A stretch of 64,000 nt of DNA. Source: JAICMB01 sp035295125. Lineage in GTDB: Bacteria; Acidobacteriota; Terriglobia; Bryobacterales; Bryobacteraceae. Shown one piece after another: positions 35,507 through 43,375 of this stretch. A program made the translations under genes and the position numbers. The stretch is taken from positions 135,646 to 199,645 of the forward strand of contig DATGJP010000107.1 in NCBI GenBank assembly GCA_035295125.1. Reading direction: 5' to 3'. Below the pieces are notes generated by a model. It was not told where the DNA came from. It did no database searches and saw only the letters and a program-made list of their open reading frames with translations. Each line of letters opens with the position of its first letter. The first letter of the stretch is position 1.

Positions 35507-36687
35507 ACGCTACCGATTCCGTACGCCCGACATTCGACCGTCTTCAGAACACCAGCCTCATCATTGGGGTCCTTGGCATCATCGGTCTCGTTGCCGGGCT
35601 TTTCATGAATGCAACGCAATTCTTCCAATCGTATTTGTACGCCTACCTGTTTTGGGGCGGACTGGCGATCGGATCGCTCGGGATCATGCTCCTGCACAAC
35701 GTCGTGGGCGGCAATTGGGGTGTCGTGATCCGGCGCATGTACGAAGCGGGCACGGGTACGTTGCCGATCGTTCTGATCGGGCTGATTCCGGTCCTGCTGG
35801 GCATGAAGACGCTTTACACCTGGACGAATCCCGCTACGCTCGGTGAAACGGCCCATATCGGGTTCAAGGGCGCCTATCTGAGCACCTGGTTCTTCATCGT
35901 GCGATCACTTGCTTACATCGCAGTGTGGTTCTTTTGGGGTTATCGTCTCCTCGGCTGGTCAAGTGAACAGGATCGTACCGGCGATCCGGACCGGGCCATC
36001 TTTGGGCGCATGAAAGCCTTTAGCGCGCCGGGGCTCCTGATTTTCGCATTCACCACGAGCTGGGCATTCATTGATTGGGTTATGTCGATCGAACCGAAAT
36101 GGTACTCCACGGTTTTCCCGTGGTTATTCACGATCGGCGAGATGCTGCTGACGTTCGCGTTTCTAGTCGCTGTGCTGATTCTGCTAAGCCATCGCAAACC
36201 GTTTTCGGACGTTTTGAATTTCCAGCACTTCAATGATCTCGGAAACCTCATCCTGACGTTCACGATGCTGTGGGCCTACATGATGCTTTCGCAATTCCTG
36301 ATCCAGTGGTCCGAGAATCTGCCCGTGGAAATTCCGTGGTGGATCGAACGCTTTAGCAACGGGTGGGGATACATCGCTTTCTTCGTTGGCGTTTTCCACT
36401 TCTGCGTGCCGTTCTTCCTGCTCTTGATGCGCTTTGTGAAACGCAATCCCAAAATTCTGTTCTGGGTAGCGATCTGGATGATCATCGTTCGGATCGTCGA
36501 CGTTTTCTGGATTGTCATCCCGTCGTTCCGGCAGCCCTACTTGAGTGTGAGCTGGATGGATCTGGTGGCGTTTATCGGTATCGGCGGCATCTGGATGGCC
36601 TTCTTCCTGTTCAACATGAAGAAGCGGCCGCTGCTTCCGATGCACGACCACAGACTTGGCTTCCGGCCCCTGGAGAGTGAAGCGTAA
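35503..36687 (+). CDS. actF: alternative complex III membrane subunit ActF
   Basis: The 394-residue polytopic protein has about ten TM helices (LIIGVLGIIGLVAGLFMNAT, IVLIGLIPVLLGMKTLYTWT, MLWAYMMLSQFLIQWSENLP). ActF is an NrfD-like paralogue of ActC and the second large membrane core of ACIII. The phrase AYLFWGGLAIGSLGIMLLHN is typical. It overlaps actE by four bases and the next gene by one, so the whole operon is translationally coupled. Confidence 0.92.
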   Translation: MNATDSVRPTFDRLQNTSLIIGVLGIIGLVAGLFMNATQFFQSYLYAYLFWGGLAIGSLGIMLLHNVVGGNWGVVIRRMYEAGTGTLPIVLIGLIPVLLGMKTLYTWTNPATLGETAHIGFKGAYLSTWFFIVRSLAYIAVWFFWGYRLLGWSSEQDRTGDPDRAIFGRMKAFSAPGLLIFAFTTSWAFIDWVMSIEPKWYSTVFPWLFTIGEMLLTFAFLVAVLILLSHRKPFSDVLNFQHFNDLGNLILTFTMLWAYMMLSQFLIQWSENLPVEIPWWIERFSNGWGYIAFFVGVFHFCVPFFLLLMRFVKRNPKILFWVAIWMIIVRIVDVFWIVIPSFRQPYLSVSWMDLVAFIGIGGIWMAFFLFNMKKRPLLPMHDHRLGFRPLESEA

Positions 36688-37139
36688 TGGCGGAAGCAAT
36701 GGAGCATCACGGCAACGGTTCCGGTAACGGCTCCGGGCACGAGCATCGCGAAGCCAACGTTAAGCTGATCGTCTATTCGAGCGTGGGTCTCGCCATCAGC
36801 GTAGTGATTGTCTGCGTGATCGTGTGGGGCATTTTTAAATTCTTCGAAGCGAACTCGGCACGCGAAGCAAGTTTCGTTCCGCCGGCCGTGGTGGTCGAGG
36901 AACTGCCTCCCGGCCCGAAACTGCAGGTTCATCCTTCCGAGGAGTTGCAGGACCTGCACGCCCGTGAGGAAAAGGTTCTGGGCACCTACGGTTGGGTGGA
37001 TCAGAAACAGGGTCTCGTTCACATTCCCATTGACAAAGCTATGGACGCTGTAGCGGGCAAACTGCCGATGCGTCCGGAATCGACACCAGCAGCAAAGCCG
37101 CCGGCCAAACCCGCGGCGCCGGCAGCCCCGGCTCAGTAG
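36687..37139 (+). CDS. single-span membrane protein of the ACIII/oxidase operon
   Basis: The 150-residue protein has a His/Gly/Asn-rich N-terminus (EHHGNGSGNGSGHEHRE), one TM helix at about 30-51 (LIVYSSVGLAISVVIVCVIV), a periplasmic segment with EELQDLHAREEKVLGTYGWV and KQGLVHIPIDKAMD, and a Pro/Ala-rich tail. The order matches small proteins that follow actF in related operons and may be an extra subunit or a link between ACIII and the oxidase, but I cannot give it an act letter with confidence. It overlaps actF by one base and lies four bases before the SCO1 gene. Confidence 0.75.
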   Translation: MAEAMEHHGNGSGNGSGHEHREANVKLIVYSSVGLAISVVIVCVIVWGIFKFFEANSAREASFVPPAVVVEELPPGPKLQVHPSEELQDLHAREEKVLGTYGWVDQKQGLVHIPIDKAMDAVAGKLPMRPESTPAAKPPAKPAAPAAPAQ

Positions 37140-37143
37140 AGGT

Positions 37144-37944
37144 ATGCGTATTAAATTCTTGGCAGCGTTGGTTTCGGTGGTAGCGCTCGCGGCGGTTTGC
37201 TCCGCACAGCCCGGGTTGCCCGCCGCTTTCCAGAAGGTCGGCATCGATCAGAAGCTCAATGCGCAGATGCCGCTCGAAACCATTCTGGTCGACGAGAACG
37301 GCGGCACTGTGCGGCTCGGCCAGTATTTCAGCGATAAGCCAGTTGTTCTGGCGCTGGTCTATTATGCCTGCCCCATGCTCTGCAACATGGTGTTGAACGG
37401 AACCATCAGCGCGATGCAGGGCATGTCTCTCGATCCCGGCAAGGACTACGAACTCGTGGTGGTGAGCTTCGACGAGCGCGAGACGCCGCCGCTGGCCAAG
37501 GCCAAAAAAGAGAACTACGTCCGCAAGTACATCGAAGGCAATCGGCCCGACCCCTCGAAGGGCATGCACTTCCTGACCGGCAACGCCGTTGCGGTACGCA
37601 AAGTCGCCGAGGCCGTCGGCTTTCATTACGCCTGGGATTCGATGACCAATCAGTTTGCACACGCCAGCGGCATCATGGTCCTGACGCCGCAGGGCAAGGT
37701 CTCCAAATATTTCTACGGAATCAAATATGAACCGCGCGATCTGCGCCTGGGGCTGGTGGATGCCTCGGCGCGGAAGATCGGCTCTCCGGTCGACAAGATC
37801 CTGCTGTACTGCTACCACTACGATCCCGCTACTGGTAAATACGGTGTCGTGGTGATGAACATCTTGCGCATCGGCGCCGCAGCGACGGTATTCGCACTGG
37901 GGCTTTTCATGATGGTCTGGATCAAACGCGAGAGGAAGGCATAA
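37144..37944 (+). CDS. SCO1/SenC-family copper chaperone
   Basis: The 266-residue protein has a signal peptide (about 1-21), a thioredoxin-like SCO domain with the copper-binding CPMLC (Cys76 and Cys80) and a conserved late His in SMTNQFAHASGIMVL, and a C-terminal TM helix (about 240-258, ILRIGAAATVFALGLFMMVW). SCO1 proteins deliver copper to the CuA site of cytochrome oxidase subunit II, which is encoded by the next gene, two bases downstream. The extra C-terminal anchor is usual in act/cox operons. Confidence 0.91.
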   Translation: MRIKFLAALVSVVALAAVCSAQPGLPAAFQKVGIDQKLNAQMPLETILVDENGGTVRLGQYFSDKPVVLALVYYACPMLCNMVLNGTISAMQGMSLDPGKDYELVVVSFDERETPPLAKAKKENYVRKYIEGNRPDPSKGMHFLTGNAVAVRKVAEAVGFHYAWDSMTNQFAHASGIMVLTPQGKVSKYFYGIKYEPRDLRLGLVDASARKIGSPVDKILLYCYHYDPATGKYGVVVMNILRIGAAATVFALGLFMMVWIKRERKA

Positions 37945-37946
37945 CT

Positions 37947-39059
37947 ATGCAAAGTGGTTTTACCCTCTTCCCGGAAACGGCCGCCGCGGGCGCGCCCGAG
38001 GTCGATCACCTGTATTTCTTTCTGACGGCTGTCTCCGTGATCATGACGGTGCTGATTTTCGGGGCGCTGTTCATCTTCGCGCTCAAGTACCGCCGCCGCA
38101 GCGAAAACGAGATCCCCAAGCCGATTGAGGGCTCGTTAAAGCTCGAACTCGGCTGGTCGATCCTGCCGTTCATCATCATGCTGGCGTTCTTTGGCTGGGG
38201 CGCCAAGATCTTTTGGGACATGCAGACTCCTCCCAAGGATGCATACAACGTTTACGTCGTCGGCAAGCAGTGGATGTGGAAGGTGCAGTATCCCGAGGGC
38301 CAGCGCGAAATCAACGAGCTTCACGTGCCCGTAGGACGTCCCGTGCGCATCACCCTGGCTTCGGAGGACGTCATTCACAGTTTCTTCATCCCGGCATTTC
38401 GAGTGAAGCACGACGTCGTTCCGGGACACTTCGCGGATATCTGGTTCACCGCCACTAAGCCCGGCCGGTATCACATCTTCTGTGCCGAATACTGCGGTAC
38501 CGAGCATTCCGGAATGATCGGATGGGCCACCGCCATGGAGCCCGCCGCCTTCCAGCAATGGCTGGTCAATGGCGGCGCCGAAGGCTCCATGTCCTCGCAA
38601 GGCGAAAAACTCTTCCAGCAATTCGGCTGCAGCACTTGCCACCTCATGGATGAGCAGGGCCGCTGTCCGAACCTGCGCGGCATGTATGGCACCAACGTTC
38701 TGCTTTCGGATGGGCACACGGTGCTCGCCGACGACGCCTACATCCGCGAATCGATTTTAAATCCCAACGCCAAGATCGTTGCCGGTTTCCACGGCGATAT
38801 TATGCCCACCTTCCAGGGACAGATCAGCGAGGAAGGCATGCTGCAACTGATCGAGTACATCAGGTCGCTAGCCAACACCAAGAATGGCGTCGTCTCGGCC
38901 GACCAAACCGGCGCCTCCGAGGGCACATCGCGCCCCGGCTCCGATGCTAATGCCGGACAGGGCACGCTCGAATCGCACGGAACTTCGATGACCACCGTGC
39001 CGGCACTGCACGATGCAACGGCGCAAGGTCAGGCGGCGACGCAAGGGAGTAAGAAATGA
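37947..39059 (+). CDS. coxB: caa3-type cytochrome c oxidase subunit II with fused cytochrome c domain
   Basis: The 370-residue protein has two TM helices (about 25-50 and 70-92), a cupredoxin domain with the CuA ligands (VIHSFFIPAFRVKHD and CAEYCGTEHSGM, Cys179 and Cys183) and a C-terminal cytochrome c domain with CSTCH at 228-232 and a likely Met ligand in GDIMPTFQG. A fused heme domain marks the caa3 type, so electrons can come straight from ACIII. A low-complexity tail of about 60 residues (Gly/Thr/Ala-rich) ends the protein. It overlaps coxA by four bases. Confidence 0.94.
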   Translation: MQSGFTLFPETAAAGAPEVDHLYFFLTAVSVIMTVLIFGALFIFALKYRRRSENEIPKPIEGSLKLELGWSILPFIIMLAFFGWGAKIFWDMQTPPKDAYNVYVVGKQWMWKVQYPEGQREINELHVPVGRPVRITLASEDVIHSFFIPAFRVKHDVVPGHFADIWFTATKPGRYHIFCAEYCGTEHSGMIGWATAMEPAAFQQWLVNGGAEGSMSSQGEKLFQQFGCSTCHLMDEQGRCPNLRGMYGTNVLLSDGHTVLADDAYIRESILNPNAKIVAGFHGDIMPTFQGQISEEGMLQLIEYIRSLANTKNGVVSADQTGASEGTSRPGSDANAGQGTLESHGTSMTTVPALHDATAQGQAATQGSKK

Positions 39060-40687
39060 GTACGGAACTGCAGCCTCGCACGGAGGGGCAAATCAACTAT
39101 CTCAACAACGGGTACGGCTGGAAATCCTGGCTGCTGACCACGGATCACAAGCGAATCGCCGTGTTGTATCTCATCAGCATCACGCTGATGTTCATGCTGG
39201 GCGGCTTCTTCGCGTCCATGATCCGCATGGAGCTGACCACTCCGGCCGGCGACCTGCTGTCCTCCGACACGTACAACAAGTTTTTCACCATGCATGGCGT
39301 CATCATGGTGTTCTTCTTTCTGGTGCCGTCGATTCCTGCAACGCTCGGCAATTTCCTGATCCCGATTATGATCGGCGCGCGCGACCTGGCTTTCCCGCGC
39401 ATTAACCTGCTGAGCTGGTACATCTACATCTTCGGAGCGCTGTTCGCACTGGGCGCCGTGGTGGCGGGCGGCGTCGACACGGGCTGGACCTTCTACACGC
39501 CATACAGCAGCACCTATTCCAACAGCTATGTGATGGCGGCCGTGGCCGGCATCTTTATCGCGGGCTTCTCGTCGATTCTCACCGGGCTGAACTTCATCGT
39601 CACGGTGCACAAGATGCGCGCGCCAGGAATGACGTGGGGCCGTTTGCCGCTCTTTGTGTGGTCCAACTATGCCACGGCGCTGATCCAGGTTCTGGGAACG
39701 CCGGTGGTGGCGATCACGCTGGCGCTGGTCGGCATCGAGCGCGCGTTTCGCGTGGGCATCTTCGATCCCGCCCTCGGCGGCGATCCGATCCTGTTCCAGC
39801 ACATGTTCTGGTTCTACTCCCATCCGGCCGTGTACATCATGATTCTGCCGGGCATGGGCGTTATCAGCGAACTGGTCGCCTGCTTTACTCGCAAGCGGGT
39901 ATTCGGTTATACGTTCGTGGCGGGATCTTCAATTGCCATCGCGGTCATCGGCTTCCTGGTTTGGGGCCACCATCTCTTCGTCACCGGCCTGTCGATGTAC
40001 GCGAGCATGATGTTCTCGCTGCTGAGTTTCGCGGTGGCCGTCCCCTCCGCCATCAAAGTGTTTAACTGGACCGCCACGATGTTCCGCGGCTCCATCTCGT
40101 ACGACACGCCGATGCTCTACGCGTTCGGGTTCATCGGGCTGTTCACCATCGGCGGTCTGACCGGCCTGTTCCTCGCGACACTCGGTATCGACGTACACGT
40201 CACCGACACCTACTTCGTCATCGCGCACTTCCACTACGTCATGGTCGGAGGTATGGTGATGGCGTACATGGGAGGCCTGCATTTCTGGTGGCCGAAGATA
40301 AGTGGTCGAATGTATCCGGAGGGCTGGGCTAAGCTATCGGCGGGTATCGTTTTCCTTGGATTCAACCTGACGTTCTTCCCGCAGTTCATTCTTGGATATG
40401 CCGGCATGCCACGCCGCTATCATGCGTATGCGCCCGAGTTCCAGGTGCTGAACGTCCTCTCCTCCGCGGGAGCCTCGGTTCTTGCGGTCGGTTACGCTTT
40501 GCCCCTGATCTACATGTTATGGTCGCTGAAGTACGGTCCGATAGCGCCGCAGAATCCTTACGGCGCGAAGGGTCTGGAATGGGAAGTCGCCGGTTCGCCG
40601 CCGACCACCTTCAACTTCGAAAAGACTCCGATTGTGACCGAGGAAGCTTACGAATACGCGAAAGAGGAGGTAGAGGTCGTTGGCTGA
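39056..40687 (+). CDS. coxA: cytochrome c oxidase subunit I
   Basis: This 543-residue subunit has twelve or so TM helices and the heme-copper ligands: an early His in FFTMHGVIMVFFFLVPSIPA, HPAVYIMILPGMGVISELV (CuB His and the Tyr-linked region), WGHHLFVTG (CuB histidines) and YFVIAHFHYVMVGG (heme a and a3 histidines). The family reduces oxygen to water and pumps protons. The start LTTDHKRIAVLYLISIT matches the family. It overlaps coxB by four bases and coxC by eight. Confidence 0.96.
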   Translation: MSTELQPRTEGQINYLNNGYGWKSWLLTTDHKRIAVLYLISITLMFMLGGFFASMIRMELTTPAGDLLSSDTYNKFFTMHGVIMVFFFLVPSIPATLGNFLIPIMIGARDLAFPRINLLSWYIYIFGALFALGAVVAGGVDTGWTFYTPYSSTYSNSYVMAAVAGIFIAGFSSILTGLNFIVTVHKMRAPGMTWGRLPLFVWSNYATALIQVLGTPVVAITLALVGIERAFRVGIFDPALGGDPILFQHMFWFYSHPAVYIMILPGMGVISELVACFTRKRVFGYTFVAGSSIAIAVIGFLVWGHHLFVTGLSMYASMMFSLLSFAVAVPSAIKVFNWTATMFRGSISYDTPMLYAFGFIGLFTIGGLTGLFLATLGIDVHVTDTYFVIAHFHYVMVGGMVMAYMGGLHFWWPKISGRMYPEGWAKLSAGIVFLGFNLTFFPQFILGYAGMPRRYHAYAPEFQVLNVLSSAGASVLAVGYALPLIYMLWSLKYGPIAPQNPYGAKGLEWEVAGSPPTTFNFEKTPIVTEEAYEYAKEEVEVVG

Positions 40688-41360
40688 CGTCGCTCTTCCC
40701 CACGCATCCCATGTCGCGCACCAGTTCGACGACATGGAGCAGCAGGTCACCACGTCCACGCTGGGGATGTGGGTGTTCCTGCTCACGGAAATCATGTTCT
40801 TCGGTGGACTGTTCGGTGCTTACACGGTCTATCGCAATATGTATCCCGAGGCTTTCGTAACCACCAGCCGCTACATGGAGCCTTTCTGGGGCGCCACCAA
40901 CACGGCGGTGCTGATCTGCAGCAGCTTGACGATGGCGCTGGCAGTACGCGCGGCGCACATCGGAAAGCGTAAGCAACTCATCTGGTTCCTGATCCTGACG
41001 ATGATCTTCGGCGCGGCATTCCTTGGCGTGAAGGCCATCGAATATCACGCGCATTGGGTCGACCATAAGGTCCCCGGCTTCGGGTTCGAGTACGACCAAT
41101 TCCCGCAGTACTTCCACCAGGCGCAGATTCTCTTCTGCTTCTACTTCATCATGACGGGATTCCACGCCTTGCACATGGTGGTCGGTTTGGGACTTCTCAC
41201 GACGCTTTTGGTGATGTCCGTGAAAGGCAAGTTCGACGCGGTGTACAACACCCCGGTGGAAATCATCGGGTTGTACTGGCACTTCGTCGACATTGTCTGG
41301 ATTTTCCTGTTCCCGCTGTTGTATCTGATTGGCGAGCACGCCTTAAAACACACGACCTGA
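40680..41360 (+). CDS. coxC: cytochrome c oxidase subunit III
   Basis: The 226-residue protein has about five to six TM helices with the subunit III features TSTLGMWVFLLTEIMFFGGLF, GATNTAVLICSSLTMALAVR and TGFHALHMVVGLGLL, ending in VDIVWIFLFPLLYLIGEH. Translation probably starts at a TTG that overlaps the end of coxA by eight bases and has GAGGTAGAGGT before it. The next gene, subunit IV, begins one base after its stop codon. Confidence 0.94.
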   Translation: MADVALPHASHVAHQFDDMEQQVTTSTLGMWVFLLTEIMFFGGLFGAYTVYRNMYPEAFVTTSRYMEPFWGATNTAVLICSSLTMALAVRAAHIGKRKQLIWFLILTMIFGAAFLGVKAIEYHAHWVDHKVPGFGFEYDQFPQYFHQAQILFCFYFIMTGFHALHMVVGLGLLTTLLVMSVKGKFDAVYNTPVEIIGLYWHFVDIVWIFLFPLLYLIGEHALKHTT

Positions 41361-41361
41361 T

Positions 41362-41688
41362 ATGTCACAAGACCGCAGCATCTCCGTAACCACTTACGTC
41401 ATCATCTGGGCCACCCTCATCGCGATGACGTTCCTTACGTGGTCGGTGTCGTACATCGACATGGGGCCCTTCAACATCCTGGTGGCGCTTGTCATCGCCA
41501 CGTTCAAGATGTCGCTGGTCATCTACTTCTTCATGCACGTGAAGTTCGATGACAAGCTCACGCGGTTATTTGTCGTTGCGGGATTCGTGTGGCTGATGAT
41601 CCTGATCGTGCTCACGCTCTCGGATTACTTCACGCGCGATTGGAAGCCGGCCCAAAGCCTTTGGCACCAGACCACTACGCAGCCGTAA
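41362..41688 (+). CDS. coxD: cytochrome c oxidase subunit IV (caa3-type, CoxD-like)
   Basis: The 108-residue protein has three TM helices (about 10-28, 36-58, 70-90) with VTTYVIIWATLIAMTFLTWS and FKMSLVIYFFMHVKFDDKLT, characteristic of prokaryotic oxidase subunit IV. It closes the 13-gene act/SCO1/cox operon. Its stop codon TAA (41686-41688) directly abuts the stop codon of the convergent kinase gene, leaving no space for a terminator between the two. Confidence 0.9.
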   Translation: MSQDRSISVTTYVIIWATLIAMTFLTWSVSYIDMGPFNILVALVIATFKMSLVIYFFMHVKFDDKLTRLFVVAGFVWLMILIVLTLSDYFTRDWKPAQSLWHQTTTQP

Positions 41689-43305
41689 TCACTTTCGCTG
41701 CAGGAACTTGAAGTTCGACAGGCCGATCTCGTCGCGTCCGGGAATAAAGAATCCAAATGAGCCCGTCGTGAAGTCGAGCGAAGGATCGGACCACCGGTCC
41801 AGCGCTCTCCATCCGCCCTCCGCATAGAGCGAATGCACGACGCTATCGGGCGTCACCTCAATCTGGATCGTGAACATGTCCTGCGCGATCGCATGGGCAA
41901 TAGTCGCTTCCAGCGTAGATTTGCCGTTGTCAATCTTCTTTCTGGTGAATCCCTTTTCGTCGATTTGGAATAGCACGTAATGGCCGGAGTCCCTGTAATC
42001 GAGCACCCATTGGACCTTACGGCCTTTGCGTCTGAGTGCGGTAAAAGTTACTGAGCCGCGCACGGGCATAGCCGGATAAAGAACGAAATCGCCGCCCTTG
42101 TGCACCCACCAGCCATCCTGTTGGACCCAAGTCCCCTCGGGCCATAGTTCCATACCGGTTTCCAGTGTTGCAGGAGCCTTGAGAGCGGGTACCGTTTTCG
42201 CGGGCGTGGGTTCTGACGTAGCGGCGCGGTCGGACTCCGCCGCCGATCTTTCTTCGGGCGGCGGCGCGACAGGAACTACGGGCGAAGGCTTCGGCACCGT
42301 TTTCACTGCCGCCACGTCGGAGTGCGCGTGCCGTTGCGGGCTCTGCGACTGCGACGCCACGTAGGCGGCCACGATCAGCCCGGATACGGCACAAAACGTA
42401 CCGATCATGATGCTGTAGTATGCCTTACGCCGTGCCGCTTGCCGGGGAGTAACGTATGCGGGCACGCGCTGCAGATCGGCTTGAAATTCCGCAGCGGTTT
42501 GATAGCGCTTGGCAGGACTCTTCGCCAGCGCTTTCATGATGATTTCTGAAAGCGCCGGAGGGACGCCCCGTGCAATTCGATGGGGAGGGTCAGGCACAGC
42601 ATGCAGGTGCGCGTTCATCAAGGAATAGGCTGTATCTCCGGCGATCGGACGCGCGCCGGTCAGCAATTCATACAGAGTGATGCCGAGCGAGTAAATGTCC
42701 GACCGCGCATCCGGAGTGGCGCCCTGCACTTGCTCCGGGGAGATGTAATACAGCGACCCGATCGCCGCGCCGGTCACGGTCAGCGAGGGCGAAAACGCCG
42801 TGCGCGCGATTCCGAAGTCCACCAGTTTGACGATGCCATCCCTGGCGAGAATGATGTTCTCGGGTTTGATATCGCGATGCACCACGCCCTGCCGATGCGC
42901 ATAATTCAGCGCATCGAGAATTTGATAGGCATAGGAAACGCACTGGTGAACGGGAACCGGCCCCTGTTGAATCCTCTGGCTGAGCGGCGTGCCCTCGACA
43001 AGTTCGAGGATCATTACAACGCGATTCTCAGATTGCAGCGCCGTGTGGAGAGCAACGATATTCGGATGGCTCAGCCCGGCGAGGACCTGGATCTCCCGCA
43101 GGAAACGCGTCGTAAGCTGGGGATCGTTCTCGAGGTCCGGCAGCACCACTTTCATCGCCTCAATACGATTCGATAGCGTATTGCGGACCTTATACACCTT
43201 CCCCATACCACCGGCGCCAATCACTTCGAGGACTTCATAGCCGGCTAAAACGGCTCCGGGTTGAACAGACAAAGTAGGACTCACCACATCAGGTATGCCG
43301 AACAT
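41689..43305 (-). CDS. transmembrane serine/threonine protein kinase, copy A
   Basis: The 538-residue protein has a Hanks-type kinase domain (about 20-285) with GAGGMGKVYKVR (P-loop), AMKVV (catalytic Lys), HRDIKPENI (catalytic loop), DFG and GSLYYISPEQ (activation segment). A Lys/Arg-rich junction is followed by a TM helix (about 300-318, IMIGTFCAVSGLIVAAYV). A Pro/Ala-rich linker leads to an outer domain (about 395-538, VQQDGWWVHKGGDFVLYP ... SFGFFIPGRDEIGLSNFKFL) that resembles concanavalin/LamG- or DUF1080-like folds. It has no PASTA repeats. Its neighbour upstream is a paralogue with the same layout. Confidence 0.9.
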   Translation of the reverse strand: MFGIPDVVSPTLSVQPGAVLAGYEVLEVIGAGGMGKVYKVRNTLSNRIEAMKVVLPDLENDPQLTTRFLREIQVLAGLSHPNIVALHTALQSENRVVMILELVEGTPLSQRIQQGPVPVHQCVSYAYQILDALNYAHRQGVVHRDIKPENIILARDGIVKLVDFGIARTAFSPSLTVTGAAIGSLYYISPEQVQGATPDARSDIYSLGITLYELLTGARPIAGDTAYSLMNAHLHAVPDPPHRIARGVPPALSEIIMKALAKSPAKRYQTAAEFQADLQRVPAYVTPRQAARRKAYYSIMIGTFCAVSGLIVAAYVASQSQSPQRHAHSDVAAVKTVPKPSPVVPVAPPPEERSAAESDRAATSEPTPAKTVPALKAPATLETGMELWPEGTWVQQDGWWVHKGGDFVLYPAMPVRGSVTFTALRRKGRKVQWVLDYRDSGHYVLFQIDEKGFTRKKIDNGKSTLEATIAHAIAQDMFTIQIEVTPDSVVHSLYAEGGWRALDRWSDPSLDFTTGSFGFFIPGRDEIGLSNFKFLQRK

Positions 43306-43375
43306 TACTGGAGTTAATCTGATGCGCTTGGAAAAACTTTGTTGCTACTGCTGATTCCTTAGGAGTTCCTAGAGT

